Assembly: GCA_030737875.1 (NCBI GenBank) | Contig: CM060910.1 | Location: 71,742,501 to 71,806,500 of the forward strand | Source: Allium sativum | Taxonomy: Eukaryota; Streptophyta; Magnoliopsida; Asparagales; Amaryllidaceae | Length of the DNA stretch: 64,000 nucleotides | Reading direction: 5' to 3' | Shown: positions 11,101 to 22,800 of the stretch, piece by piece | Position numbering within the stretch: position 1 is the stretch's first letter | Layout of the letters: every line of letters starts with the position of its first letter | The notes under the pieces: model-generated | Database searches by the model: none | Told to the model about the DNA's origin: nothing | What the model saw: the letters and a program-made list of their open reading frames with translations, nothing else | Program-made: the position numbers and the translations under genes

Positions 11101-12515
11101 GGCCTGAAATAGATATGGCATGTCAACTCAATGATGACAACTTGTACAAAACACATGGTGGATTCCAATTTGCAAACTAGCGATACAAACCTTTTATAAA
11201 CCCAAGCTTCCATGTCAAGAACTTGACCTTTGAAGGTAGTTGAACCCCAAGTGGTTTTGTATCCAGGTACAGCTATGATATCTTTTAATCCATATGGTAT
11301 TCCATGGAGAGGACCTGCATCAATGTATACATAAGTTTCCAAAGTAGTAAATTTTATAAATGCTGGTAAAAATGTATGCATATTACCCAAATAAACTCCC
11401 TGATTAAGTAGTCTATCTGCTTCTTTTGCTTGACTATGAGCTAGATCATCGGTGTATGTTACCACAGCATCAAGAACATGATTGTACCTATGAATTTGTA
11501 CTATTATCGAGTATTATAGAGCGTAATTAAGAATATTTTATGATCAGTCATCTCACTGTTTCAATCTTTTCAAAAAAATGTATGTGAGCTCGAGAGAAGT
11601 GATCTGCTTCGTTCTAATGAGTGTTCCTAGTTCAAGCACCTAGTATTTACATGTTAACTGTAAATTAGGCATTCAAATATACTTGCTTTGTTTACAATAC
11701 AACTACAGGTTGATAGAGAGTGTTGATACTTACAGACATGAAGGCAATATCATCTTCATTTTTGGGCTTTTCCAATCCAACAAGAGTTGGATAATTGAAC
11801 TTCTCACTGTTTTCAGAAATATCATTGTTTCCCCATGACGAATTGAATACTAAAACCGTTGGATTATGCAAGCCGCCGTCTTCATCTGCAACCAACTCAC
11901 GGTTTTCTCTGAACACAGGTACATTTATCTCTGTTGCACCATCTATCATTTCTCTTATCTGTTTTAATTAATGAGAAGTGAACTTAGAAGTAATTTATAA
12001 GTTATAAGTTAAACTGTATGAAATGTTACCTTAGAAGAGTTGAAGAAACCCAAATCAAGGTACTTTAAACCATCCTTCAGTGCAGGTACGTCATTATCTT
12101 TTTCGCTGCACTTGATTTTTTTTGGCGCTGGATTTTGCTCTCCATCCTGGATATTCACAATTGTATTCAACTTCCAAAATAAGAAACACGTTAAAACTAG
12201 AACGGAAAAACAAACATAAATGATTTTCACCTTGCAAAACTTATGATATCTTGATACAAGTATTAAAGTATGACCACATACTTTATAAGACATGAGTCCC
12301 CCAATTTTACTACATAAACTCGCCTGTTTTACAGATGTTAATGGCATGATACATGCAGGTATAAAGTATAAACAAAGAAAATGCTGTACATGATCTGTAG
12401 GCTCAACCAGTGACTCTTACATATCCTATACATAAATGCTAATTAAGCTGATAAAAATGACAATAAACACACTACAAACAGTGGTTTTATGCAGAGGAAA
12501 AAAACATACCACCAT
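8164..12515 (-). CDS. Amidase-signature family enzyme (GatA-like amidase), 12 exons, apparently intact
   Basis: Exons on the minus strand: 12515-12510, 12323-12282, 12146-12030, 11958-11734, 11639-11557, 11487-11387, 11314-11191, 10452-10298, 10194-10058, 9966-9796, 9168-8710, 8313-8164. All introns are GT...AG and the frame is continuous: 1770 nt, about 589 residues. The family hydrolyses amide bonds with a Ser-cisSer-Lys triad. Here Lys202 lies in 'HGIPYGLKD', the cis-Ser at about 274 in 'STGSSSGPAA', and the nucleophile Ser298 in 'GSETTGSMT'. The 24-residue gap between the two serines is typical of the family. The C-terminal part keeps 'GNLVGIPVLVLPTGF' and 'YAPPDHDH'. It resembles the uncharacterised plant amidases annotated as glutamyl-tRNA amidotransferase A-like; the substrate is unknown. 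The first coding exon holds only Met-Val. The last exon is read through a good donor (AAAG|GTATGT at 8214/8213), so the last ~16 residues are uncertain and another terminal exon may exist. No signal peptide or transit peptide is evident. Confidence 0.92.
9322..9456. repeat. ~70-bp tandem duplication inside amidase intron 10
   Basis: The stretch from TTTGTTCTCTCTTGGCTG (9327) through TTTGCATAAAGTA is repeated once about 70 bp later, with a few mismatches. It lies within the 627-bp intron 9169-9795, away from both splice sites, so it should not affect the protein. Confidence 0.8.
10955..11015 (+). repeat. Possible SINE 3'-end fragment in amidase intron 7
   Basis: CCGATCCCAACTTGTTTGGG followed by AATAATGACTTCGTAGTA resembles the 3' end of widespread plant SINEs (Au-SINE-like 'CCCAACTTGTTTGGGA...GTTGTTG'). 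No tRNA-derived head was found in the intron (10453-11190), so this would be a truncated copy. The assignment is from memory of the family motif. Confidence 0.35.
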
Positions 12516-12639
12516 TAGGGACTTTTATGCAGTACGAAGTGAGAAACAGGGAAATGAACAAGAGAGAACAGAAAGCTTTGGAGTTGGTAATTGAAAAACG
12601 AATAAGAAAGCGGTTATTAGAAGCAGTTGTATGTGGAAA

Positions 12640-12651
12640 GGACACGTGTCC
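12640..12651 (-). promoter_or_regulatory. Perfect palindromic G-box in the amidase promoter
   Basis: GGACACGTGTCC is a 12-bp perfect palindrome containing CACGTG, about 125 bp upstream of the proposed start codon. CACGTG elements bind bZIP and bHLH factors, and the ACACGTG form overlaps the ABA-response element core. Whether it is used here is inference. No convincing TATA box was seen between it and the start. Confidence 0.55.
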
Positions 12652-12921
12652 ATAACAAATATGATGTGGCGAGGTGCTGGTAGTGCGCTATTGTAATTTT
12701 ATTTCATGGATGTATCGTATATCGCCAATGGGAATATATGTCTATTTTTTTAATTTTTTTTGGGGTAATGCTAATTCAAATCGCTTGTTCACATTATTTG
12801 TTTTGTATAAAAATATCTGCGTGACTTGTTTTTCAAGAATTAAATATGTCTAACATGTTCAAAAAAAAATATTTTGTATAAATATCTAGCTATATTTCTA
12901 CGTTGGAATCATGTGTACCTA
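12652..12921. other. Intergenic AT-rich sequence upstream of the amidase gene
   Basis: AT-rich with poly-T and poly-A runs. No coding frame, inverted repeat or recognised element was seen. Confidence 0.4.
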
Positions 12922-13167
12922 ATTTACATTATTTATTCTTAAGTTGTAATATCTAAATTTATATTAATTTAAATTTTTATTTGTTAAATCCTATTTTGAA
13001 ATGATATTAAGTTTTAATAATATATGTGGAGAGGCATTTTGAATTTGTATTAAAAAAATGCTAAATTCTAGTTTTAAGCAGAGTTATATTGGTTTATAAT
13101 ATTTGTAGAGGGTAATTTTTGATTGATTGCGTTAACAGCAAAAGTTTACATCAAAATAATTACAGAT
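12922..13167. repeat. Copy 1 of an old ~210-bp tandem repeat
   Basis: The order of boxes TTTACATnAnnnATT, TTTTTATTTGTTA, GAAATGATAT, GGCATTTTGAATTTGTA, TTTAAGCAGAG and GAGGGTAATTTTTG recurs at 44396-44545 and 50171-50470. The start of a second unit is visible at 13146 just before element E. Identity between copies is low, so the array is old. Confidence 0.6.
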
Positions 13168-13423
13168 TGTTAACCCAAAAAGTTGGATCAACACATAAAA
13201 TCTAGATGAAAATACCGACCAGACTAAAATTAAAAGAAAAATGCAGGAAATATATTAGAACACACGATTTTTTAATAGTGATTCGACGTATTATCTCACA
13301 TGTTTCTTCTTCAATCGGTTTTACTATTTATTCTCTCTTCGGATTGCAACTGATTTTCTTAGATTTAGAGTTACAATGAAGTACGGAATATTTACAGAAG
13401 AAGTGAAGAAAGTGTTATAGAAG
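13168..13423 (-). repeat. Element E left (3') LTR, outer part
   Basis: Aligns with 34465-34728. Shared boxes include TAACCCAAAAA, GATGAAAA, CGACCAGACT/AGTCCGATTA, TTAGAGTTACAATGAA and GAAGTGAAGAAAGTGTTA. The LTR resumes at 29416 after element A and its AGAAG target duplication. Confidence 0.75.
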
Positions 13424-13995
13424 TGTAACGTCCCGTAATTTTGGTAGCTAAATATTTAATTTAATTTATTATTTTAGATATTATATTTGGGATAGTAATG
13501 GATTTTAATATTTAATTCGTAATTTAAAACGAAGATTGAATATATAAATTTATATATAATTAAAAAGAGCTCGAAATGGCGTGATAGTTCGTAATATGAA
13601 ATTTTGAACTTCAACTGAGAATACAGGATCCTATATAAGTCAGATTTCTATGAAACAAGAAACGTTGAGACCGTGTTGATTATAATTTTCATATGAAAGA
13701 GAAAAATCCAGATTTTGTATTATAATTTGTTAATTATGGCCAATTCAAATTTTAAAATAGTCGCTATGAAAAATTCGTTATTTAATTATCGGCCTTTAAA
13801 ATGGCTATTTTACAAACGGTCTCTATTTTCAACGAAATCGGTTTCATTTGGACCGTAATGTTAAATTATTGCATGGGGTTAAATGGCATGACAAACTGAT
13901 GTCGTATGTGACCACGGAAGCTGTAAACGCTCATTCAATTTCTATAGCGCGTAATTAATTTAATATAGAGATATTTGAGTGTAATACGAGCATAC

Positions 13996-16900
13996 TGTAG
14001 TGACCCGAAAATCCGGTCCAATTTGAGCTGACTAAATAACACAAGTCCAACCCCAAATTGCACTTGAAATTCAAGAAACTAATAGAAAGAAGATAGAGGG
14101 TGAGGATAGATAAGATAGAACAAGTAGAATAGAAGAAGAAAAAGAACATCATCATCAGAGCAAACACGAATCTCACAGCGAAACCAATAAAATATAACAT
14201 AACTTTTGAAATACACACAGTTATATATACAATAGCACTTATCAGAGTACTTACAACAACAGCAGGAATTAATAATAGCTATAGAATCCTGAAGCCTCCT
14301 GCTCCAAGCTCTCCAAGTGTATCTGTAAAATCCCGACTACTTGACTGCCCGTACAAATTTAGGCACCCAAGAGTTTAGGGAAAACAACAAAGTAAACTCC
14401 GGGTCAGTCATGGGACTGGTATGAGTAAAACAGTTTAGAACAGTTTGAACAAGTAAACGATATCTCATAAGACCACGCCGCATAACGGAACGGGTTTTTC
14501 CCTTATGAGAATCCAAAATATCTTTATATCAAAAACCTTTTGATATTATAATAATGTCTATGTACACATAGATATCAACTAGCAGAAACACTTTCATCTC
14601 ACGTTCTACATATATAGTATATAATCAAAACCGCAAGCACGTATTGGGTAATGGATTTCCAACTATGACAAGGTATGGAACCACCTTCCGATCAGTGTAC
14701 TCTAGGAACGATACACTGGAGTTCAACAAGAACATCTTGCAACTCAGCCAAACATGACCGACCACTCATTTCGCTTGAGTGTATCGAATGTACATCACCA
14801 ACGGTCGGGATCAGCAACCGTTTTCCCGTATATACATGGGACAGCATTGAAAGATTTAAAGAAGCAAATGAATATTCTCTAGATAGGTGATTATACACCC
14901 TACTTCGGTGCGACCGACTTAGCCATGCTGCCTGCCCGATTTCTGTCATTTACCGGATGTAAGGCTAGAAACTACACTTATCTATCTTTCATTGATAGCA
15001 CGATTACTTTGAATGCCACATTATCAGATCCGTTAATCATTAGTTGGATCTGCACAAATAGATTCTGGATATTATGCGAAGGGAATAAATCCGTTGGCCA
15101 CCATATATATTTGTACAGTCCAACTCTTTCGATCATTGGAAATATTCTGTCAGACATTTGTCCATTTACGTTCGTTCTGGGATTGAACGAAACCGAAGGC
15201 ACTATTCTGTAAACAGGACAGCCCTTGCACTTTACTCCGTCTTCAATATATTCAGCATACTTGGTTTGCAACGCTTATGCCAATACGGAGTGGTTCTTTG
15301 GATAATAATCCAATCGGTCTCTCCATATTAACAAAGTAAAATGGTCAAAACTTCGATAGTCTGTGATTTAACTATCAAATGAAAACATGTCGATGTACAA
15401 ACAACGATCTTAATTCCAAATGGAATTTATCGATCCAATCATCGAATATATATATATATTTATATATATATTCATATCTCCTTATTTTCTAAAATTAGAA
15501 AATATGCGTTTTCAACATTGGAAAACGTTTCCAATCCTCATTTACGCATCACTATCATTCCACAACTATTAGTCCCTAACTGTAAACTAGTAAGAGAACA
15601 ATTCTCTAAGTATAAATCCCGAAGGCCGAAACCAACATCAGATCGATACTCAGAAAACTATTCAACTTACTAATCTCTAGTCAGTTTCTAATTTTTGTTT
15701 AACTTCACTTCTTAATTTCTATATTCGATTAACCCATTTTGATAAACTACGTTTGATTAACTCCTTTTGATAAACTACGTTTTCCGTTACAACTATTTAC
15801 CTTTTATAACGTTTACTTACCGTTACAAATATTTCCTATTTACAACTTCTATTTACCGTTACAAATATTTCCTATTTACAACTTCTATTTACCGTTACAA
15901 ATATTTCCTATTTACAACTTCTATTTACCGTTACAAATATTTCCTATTTATAAATTCTATTTATCTACTAAATAAATATTTCTTATTTCTATTTATTTTC
16001 TAAATAAATATCCCTTTTATAAAACTCTATTTGTTTTATAAATAATTTCTTTTATTTCAATATACATTGAAATATTCCTTTTTACAACTCAGGGTTTCTT
16101 ATGATATTCAAAATATCAAACAACGATGATCAATATCGTTCTAACATCCATAATCAATAACAGAATATAAATCACAACATATATCACAATATATGAAAAC
16201 GGTAAAATAATTGTTGAGGAACCCAGTCGGATTCCTCCAACCTGTTTCCCTGCATTCACAGATGTTACACAGTATAATATACATCAATTTCATTTCAATA
16301 TGAAATATTCTACTGAACAAAATCAATATTTGATTAACGATATAACATATGACTATATCTATGTTTTCAATCAAATCTATTTAACAGTCCAGTTTAACAA
16401 TCAATATACAGCAGTCAACAAAATAAAGTACAATTTATATTAAAATATAAATTGAGGAGAGTTAGTGAGTTTTACTCACTTTGGACTGTTATCGTTAAAA
16501 ACGATTAACTGTCTTTGATTCAATTCGTTGAACGGTTTGGTTACCATTAAATATGTTCCATAGTATTCTGCTCGTTACCGCGATTCCAGTATAACTTGGT
16601 TCGTCGGATTCTGTTAACCTTTTGTAAATTTCCATGTTAGGCCCGACCGTTCTTCTGCTCTTCGTTTCAACCCACCAATTCCCACTGCTTCACACAGACA
16701 AGCCCATGTTCTACTTTGCTTTTTCACGTCCGCTTACTATTCAATCATGGCCAACATTTACCTTGACTTCACTGCTTCGTTAGTCATCCTGCTTTCATGA
16801 ATGGAAAACCCCGTTTTCCTTTTAATTTGCTTTTGCCTTTGTTTCCCAGTGTCCTTGTTTTTCACGCATGAATTGAAACAGTCTACTCCCGCTAATTGCT

Positions 16901-18517
16901 CCACATTATACTGCCTTGGTCCCCTTCACCAATTTACACTCCAAACAAATTAAACTGAAAGTCTGCTCTCCCCATCATTTCATTTGTCAAGTTTTTCACC
17001 CTTAAATCACGCTTCTATATTTATCCGCGCCCCTCACGTTCTCAGGCTCCCTTCACAAACGTTCACTGAACCTCCATGCGCCATCAATACTAAACGCACT
17101 GCCATACCTGCTCTTTTCAACTCCATTCCTTTTCGTTTCACCGTTTCTGTTACACACAAACCAACGTTCCCACTTCAGTAGCCTGGTACCGAAAAACATA
17201 AGCAACCAACCTTTCCCTTCTCCAAATATCACATAGTAACCCCGTACCCTTTCGAACCCAAATAAACCCTCAACGTGCTGCTGTGTCCCTCTTAACCCAC
17301 TTCGAAATCTTTCCATGATCCCCTGCGTTGTCTTCACCAAATAAACCAACCCAGCTCCGCCCTGGTCGACCCCAAAGCCAAGCCCTAGGCTTCGCAGAAA
17401 ACCGCGTTCGTAGGTCCTTGCGTCGAACTCCAAGGACTGACACAGTATTGAAGCTTGAGGCAAATTAAACTCAGCGATACACGTTATGATTTTTTTTTTT
17501 TTGAAATGGATTGTTTGCTCTCATTGGTTTTGATACTGGCGGCCGTTTCTGTTGTGAGAAAAAATGAATTAGGGTATAAGATGTTAAAGTTATTTTATAG
17601 GGGAGTTAGGATTCTTTGTGCGGCTGAACAAGTGTGTGCGTGGCCTTGTTTTTTGCCTTAGAATGACTTAGGATATTTATGTTGTAGGAGATATTTTATT
17701 ATACCAACACTTAATCACAAAGTCTCGCCTTAAACCAAATCCATATGATCTCTGTTTGTCCATGGACTGATATGAAGATATCAACTAATCGAGTAATGTG
17801 CCGTGATCCCAAAAATATAATAATATCGGTAGATGGACTCATATTGCGAAATCCCAAAATGTTGATTACAGGGTGCACAATACCCCAAATAAAAAGTTGC
17901 TCATTTAATTAATTAAAAATTACAGTAAAATTCTAAAAATTATTTTATCACTATTTCCCAAAAGAACCTTGTCTAAATTCAAACCCGATATTCAAATATT
18001 TTTAAATAACTGTTATGGTCACGAACGAATATACCGCTGTTTTTCTGAATATTTGATTTGGACGTAAATCAAAATCTACACGATGAAATCCCGATTTTTC
18101 TCTTCCACTCGAAAGATACACTCCACCAGCTCCACATGTTTCTTGTTTCACAGAAATCCGGCTTAAAACGAATCATGTACATTCAGTTGAAGTTCAAATC
18201 GCCAAATTACGAACTGCAGCGCCATTTCAAGCTCGATTTTAGTTATATTATAACACTACGTTCAAACTGTCGTTTATATAATATATTCGTTATTCAAATT
18301 CAATTTTAAACTGAATTAAATCTTTGGGATGACCCAGTTCACAGAATATTGTGATTCCCAATATTTTTGAATATTTCTGAATTAAATATATTATTTAATT
18401 ATTATTTTAATTAAATATTCTCAGTTATTTAATTCCACGACCATTTAATTCACTATATCACTATATATATAATTAAATAAATTAATTATAATACCTCTGC
18501 CAATGCGGGTCATTACA
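13996..18517 (-). repeat. Element C 3' LTR (left copy)
   Basis: Contains a 36-bp tandem array at about 15796-15960, four units built on CCGTTACAAATATTTCC, one unit more than the right copy. Open frames on either strand (14692-14949, 14978-15271, 17053-17463 and others) are present in both LTRs but match no protein family I know. I treat them as non-coding LTR sequence. Confidence 0.95.
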
Positions 18518-18535
18518 TTCTTCCCCACTTAAAAT
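18518..18535 (-). other. Element C polypurine tract
   Basis: On the minus strand this reads ATTTTAAGTGGGGAAGAA directly before the 3' LTR. About 10 bp upstream is the CAAGGACGAAATT motif, a form of the GAGGACGAA box found before the polypurine tract in many plant chromoviruses. Confidence 0.85.
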
Positions 18536-19823
18536 AATTTCGTCCTTGAAATTGCTAAGGTAGAGAATGACCCTACTAACTGGTTAGAACTCATTTGTTC
18601 ACTTCTTAACTTCAGTTTCCAACTGAACCAAAATTAATTTCAATTAAATATTTATTTAATTCTTATCAACAAAAATTTCCAAAAATCCTGAAAATTTTCT
18701 AACTCCTTAACTTTTGAAAAATTTCGCCAGCACCTCCTTTGTACTGGTCAATCGGTCAAACTCCAACTCGCCTCTCTGGGCCTTCTCCAACCCAAAAGAA
18801 AATCAAACAGCCAAGCGACTTGCCAATTCGGCTCATCCAAAATCTCAAACTCATATGAAATATAAACTTGTACCTTTTTGTCGGGCATATCATCATATCC
18901 CTATCACTTCCATATGTTATCAACTCAGCATATACAAGTGTTATCTCAAATCAAATTCCAATCAGTTCATATCCTCAAATCCAAATCGAATTTCATTCGA
19001 ACCCCAATATCAATTTCCAAATTTTTGACTTATCAATTTGGTTTCATTCCAGATTATCTCTAATCCAATTCAATTTTATTTAACTTAGTTCACGTTAAAT
19101 TCTAATTTACTTTTACCATCTTATTTTATTTAACTTCAAAAGTTAAATTCCAATTTCAGAACTTAAATTCCTGGGTTTCTTTCAAATCAATTTGAAATCA
19201 TACCACCAATCCAAAACCTTTGAATTTTTAAACAACTTGTTTTCTCAAAACAATTCGAAAACAAAACCTTTGGTAGTAATCCGTCACTTACAACTCGAAA
19301 ATGAACACTGATGATGTCGCGATTCATCATCAGAATCTATTTTCCAGCTATTGAAGTGAGTTTAATATTATATCACTTTCAGTTTGAAAAACGTTTTCAA
19401 AATCTCCCAGGAACTTAAAATTTCCTTATTTTAATTCCAATCTGATTTAAATTCAGATTTACTTTATTTCATTTCATATACTTATATGAATTCTGATCAG
19501 TTATTTACATAACCATTTCACTTCTTATAACCTCATTTGATTATAATAACAACCAACACAACCAATTATACTATGTTAATTTCAAAACATACCATGTCGG
19601 TTCATTGTGTTCAAGTGTTTATAAAACTCCTACCGATACAGTGGATCAAACTGATCGACCAGAATTTATAAGCCACTCAACCAATAAATCTCCACAATAT
19701 AAATCACTTTATATTAACTAACAAATACGCACTCGTATATATACACTCAAACTCAGTCTAGGATATTACTAATCCCATCTCTACTGAATTACGCCACAGA
19801 GCCAAGGTATTAAATAAACCAAT
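18536..19823 (-). other. Element C internal region, non-coding
   Basis: About 1.3 kb of AT-rich sequence with no gag, protease, RT, RNase H or integrase motif in any frame. The plus-strand frames around 18714-19083 are overlapping, short and unrelated to retroelement proteins. The region may hold packaging or dimerisation signals; that is inference. Confidence 0.75.
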
Positions 19824-19835
19824 GCTCTGATACCA
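19824..19835 (-). other. Element C primer-binding site (initiator Met tRNA)
   Basis: On the minus strand this reads TGGTATCAGAGC, the complement of the 3' end of plant initiator methionine tRNA. It lies two bases inside the 5' LTR (ends at 19838). Confidence 0.92.
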
Positions 19836-19837
19836 AA

Positions 19838-22800
19838 TGTAGTGACCCGAAAATCCGGTCCAATTTGAGCTGACTAAATAACACAAGTCCAACCCCAAAT
19901 TGCACTTGAAATTCAAGAAACTAATAGAAAGAAGATAGAGGGTGAGGATAGATAAGATAGAACTAGTAGAATAGAAGAAGAAGAAGAACATCATCATCAA
20001 AGCAAACACGAATCTCACAGCGAAACGAATAAAATATAACATAACTTTTGAAATACACACAGTTATATATACAATAGCACTTATCAGAGTACAACACTTA
20101 CAACAACAGCAGGAATTAATAATAGCTATAGAATCCTGAAGCCTCCTGCTCCAAGCTCTCCAAGTGTATCTGTAAAATCCCGACTACTTGACTGTCCGTA
20201 CAAATTTAGGCACCCAAGAGTTTAGGGAAAACAACAAAGTAAACTCCGGGTCAGTCATGGGACTGGTATGAGTAAAACAGTTTAGAACAGTTTGAACAAG
20301 TAAACGATATCTCATAAGACCACGTCGCATAACGGAACAGCTTTTTCCCTTATGAGAAACCAAAATATCTTTATATCAAAAACCTTTTGATATTATAATA
20401 ATGTCTATGTACACATAGATATCAACTAGCAGAAACGCTTTCATCTCACGTTCTACATATATAGTATATAATCAAAACCGCAAGCACGTATTGGGTAATG
20501 GATTTCCAACTATGACAAGGTATGGAACCACCTTCTGATCAGTGTACTCTAGGAACGATACACTGGAGTTCAACAAGAACATCTTGCAACTCAGCCACAC
20601 ATGACCGACCACTCATTTCGCTTGAGTGTATCGAATGTACATCACCAACGGTCGGGATCAGCAACCGTTTTCCCATATATATATATATATATATGGGACA
20701 ACATTGATAGATTAAAAGAAGCAAATGAATATTCTCTAGATAGGTGATTATACACCCTACTTCGGTGCGACCGACTTAGCCATGCTGCCTGCCCGATTTC
20801 TGTCATTTACCGGATGTGAGGCTAGAAACTACGCTTATCTATCTTTCATTGATAGCACGATTACTTTGAATGCCACATTATCAGATCCGTTAATCATTAG
20901 TTGGATCTGCACAAATAGATTCTGGATATTATGCGAAGGGAATAAATCCGTTGGCCACCATATATATTTGTACAGTTCAACTCTTTCGATCATTGGAAAT
21001 ATTCTGTCAGACATTTGTCCATTTACGTTCGTTCTGGGATTGAACGAAACCGAAGGCACTATTCTGTAAACAGGACAACCCTTGCACTTTACTCCGTCTT
21101 CAATATATTCAGCATACTTGGTTTGCAACGCTTATGCCAATACGGAGTGGTTCTTTGGATAATAATCCAACCGGTCTCTCCATATTAACAACGTAAAATG
21201 GTCAAAACTTCGATAGTCTGTGATTTAACTATCAAATGAAAACATGTTGGTGTACAAACAACGATCTTAATTCCAAATGGAATTTATCGATCCAATCATC
21301 GAATATATATATATATATATATATTCATATCTCCTTATTTTCTAAAATTAGAAAATATACGTTTTCAACATTGGAAAACGTTTCCAATCCTCATTTACGC
21401 ATCACTACCATTCCACAACTATTAGTCCCTAACTGTAAACTAGTAAGAGAACAATTCTCTAAGTATAAATCCCGAAGGCCGAAACCAACATCAGATCGAT
21501 ACTCAGAAAACTATTCAACTTACTAATCTCTAGTCAGTTTCTAATTTTTGTTTAACTTCACTTCTTAATTTCTATATTCGATTAACCCCTTTTGATAAAC
21601 TACGTTTGATTAACTCCTTTTGATAAACTACGTTTTCCGTTACAACTATTTCCCTTTTATAACGTTTACTTACAGTTACAAATATTTCCTATTTACAACT
21701 TCTATTTACCGTTACAAATATTTCCTATTTACAACTTCTATTTATCGTTACAAATATTTCCTATTTATAAATTCTATTTATTTTCTAAATAAATATTTCT
21801 TATTTCTATTTATCTTCTAAATAAATATCCCTTTTATAAAACTCTATTTGTTTTATAAATAATTTCTTTTATTTCAATATACATTGAAATATTCCTTTTT
21901 ACAACTCAGGGTTTCTTATGATATTCAAAATATCAAACAACGATGATCAATATCGTTTTAACATCCATAATCAATAACAGAATATAAATCACAACATATA
22001 TCACAATATATGAAAACGGTAAAATAATTGTTGAGGAACCCAGTCGGATTCCTCCAACCTGTTTCCCTGCATTCACAGATGTTACACAGTATAATATACA
22101 TCAATTTCATTTCAATATGAAATATTCTACTGAACAAAATCAATATTTGATTAACGATATAATATATGACTATATCTATGTTTTCAATCAAATCTATTTA
22201 ACAGTCCAGTTTAACAATCAATATACAGCAGTCAACAAAATAAAGTACAATTTATATTAAAATATAAATTGAGGAGAGTTAGTGAGTTTTACTCACTTTG
22301 GACTGTTATCGTTAAAAACGATTAACTGTCTTTGATTCAATTCGTTGAACGGTTTGGTTACCATTAAATCTGTTCCATAGTATTCTGCTCGTTACCGCGA
22401 TTCCAGTATAACTTGGTTCGTCGGATTCTGTTAACCTTTTGTAAATTTCCATGTTAGGCCCGACCGTTCTTCTGCTCTTCGTTTCAACCCACCAATTCCC
22501 ACTGCTTCACACAGACAAGCCCATGTTCTACTTTGCTTTTTCACGTCCGCTTACTATTCAATCATGGCCAACATTTACCTTGACTTCACTGCTTCGTTAG
22601 TCATCCTGCTTTCATGAATGGAAAACCCCGTTTTCCTTTTAATTTGCTTTTGCCTTTGTTTCCCAGTGTCCTTGTTTTTCACGCATGAATTGAAACAGTC
22701 TACTCCCGCTAATTGCTCCACATTATACTGCCTTGGTCCCCTTCACCAATTTACACTCCAAACAAATTAAACTGAAAGTCTGCTCTCCCCATCATTTCAT

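Noticed and set aside
14692..15271. Paired open frames on both strands in the C LTR, repeated at 20539-21128
   Set aside because: They exist twice because the LTR exists twice. No known domain was seen, and codon-independent conservation cannot be judged here, so they are not called as genes.
17053..17463. 136-codon minus-strand frame in the C LTR
   Set aside because: The second LTR copy is shortened by a stop (22870-23166). No recognisable domain; it is LTR sequence.
18714..19083. Frames in the interior of element C as possible gag
   Set aside because: They are on the plus strand while C is transcribed on the minus strand, overlap one another and lack any gag motif.
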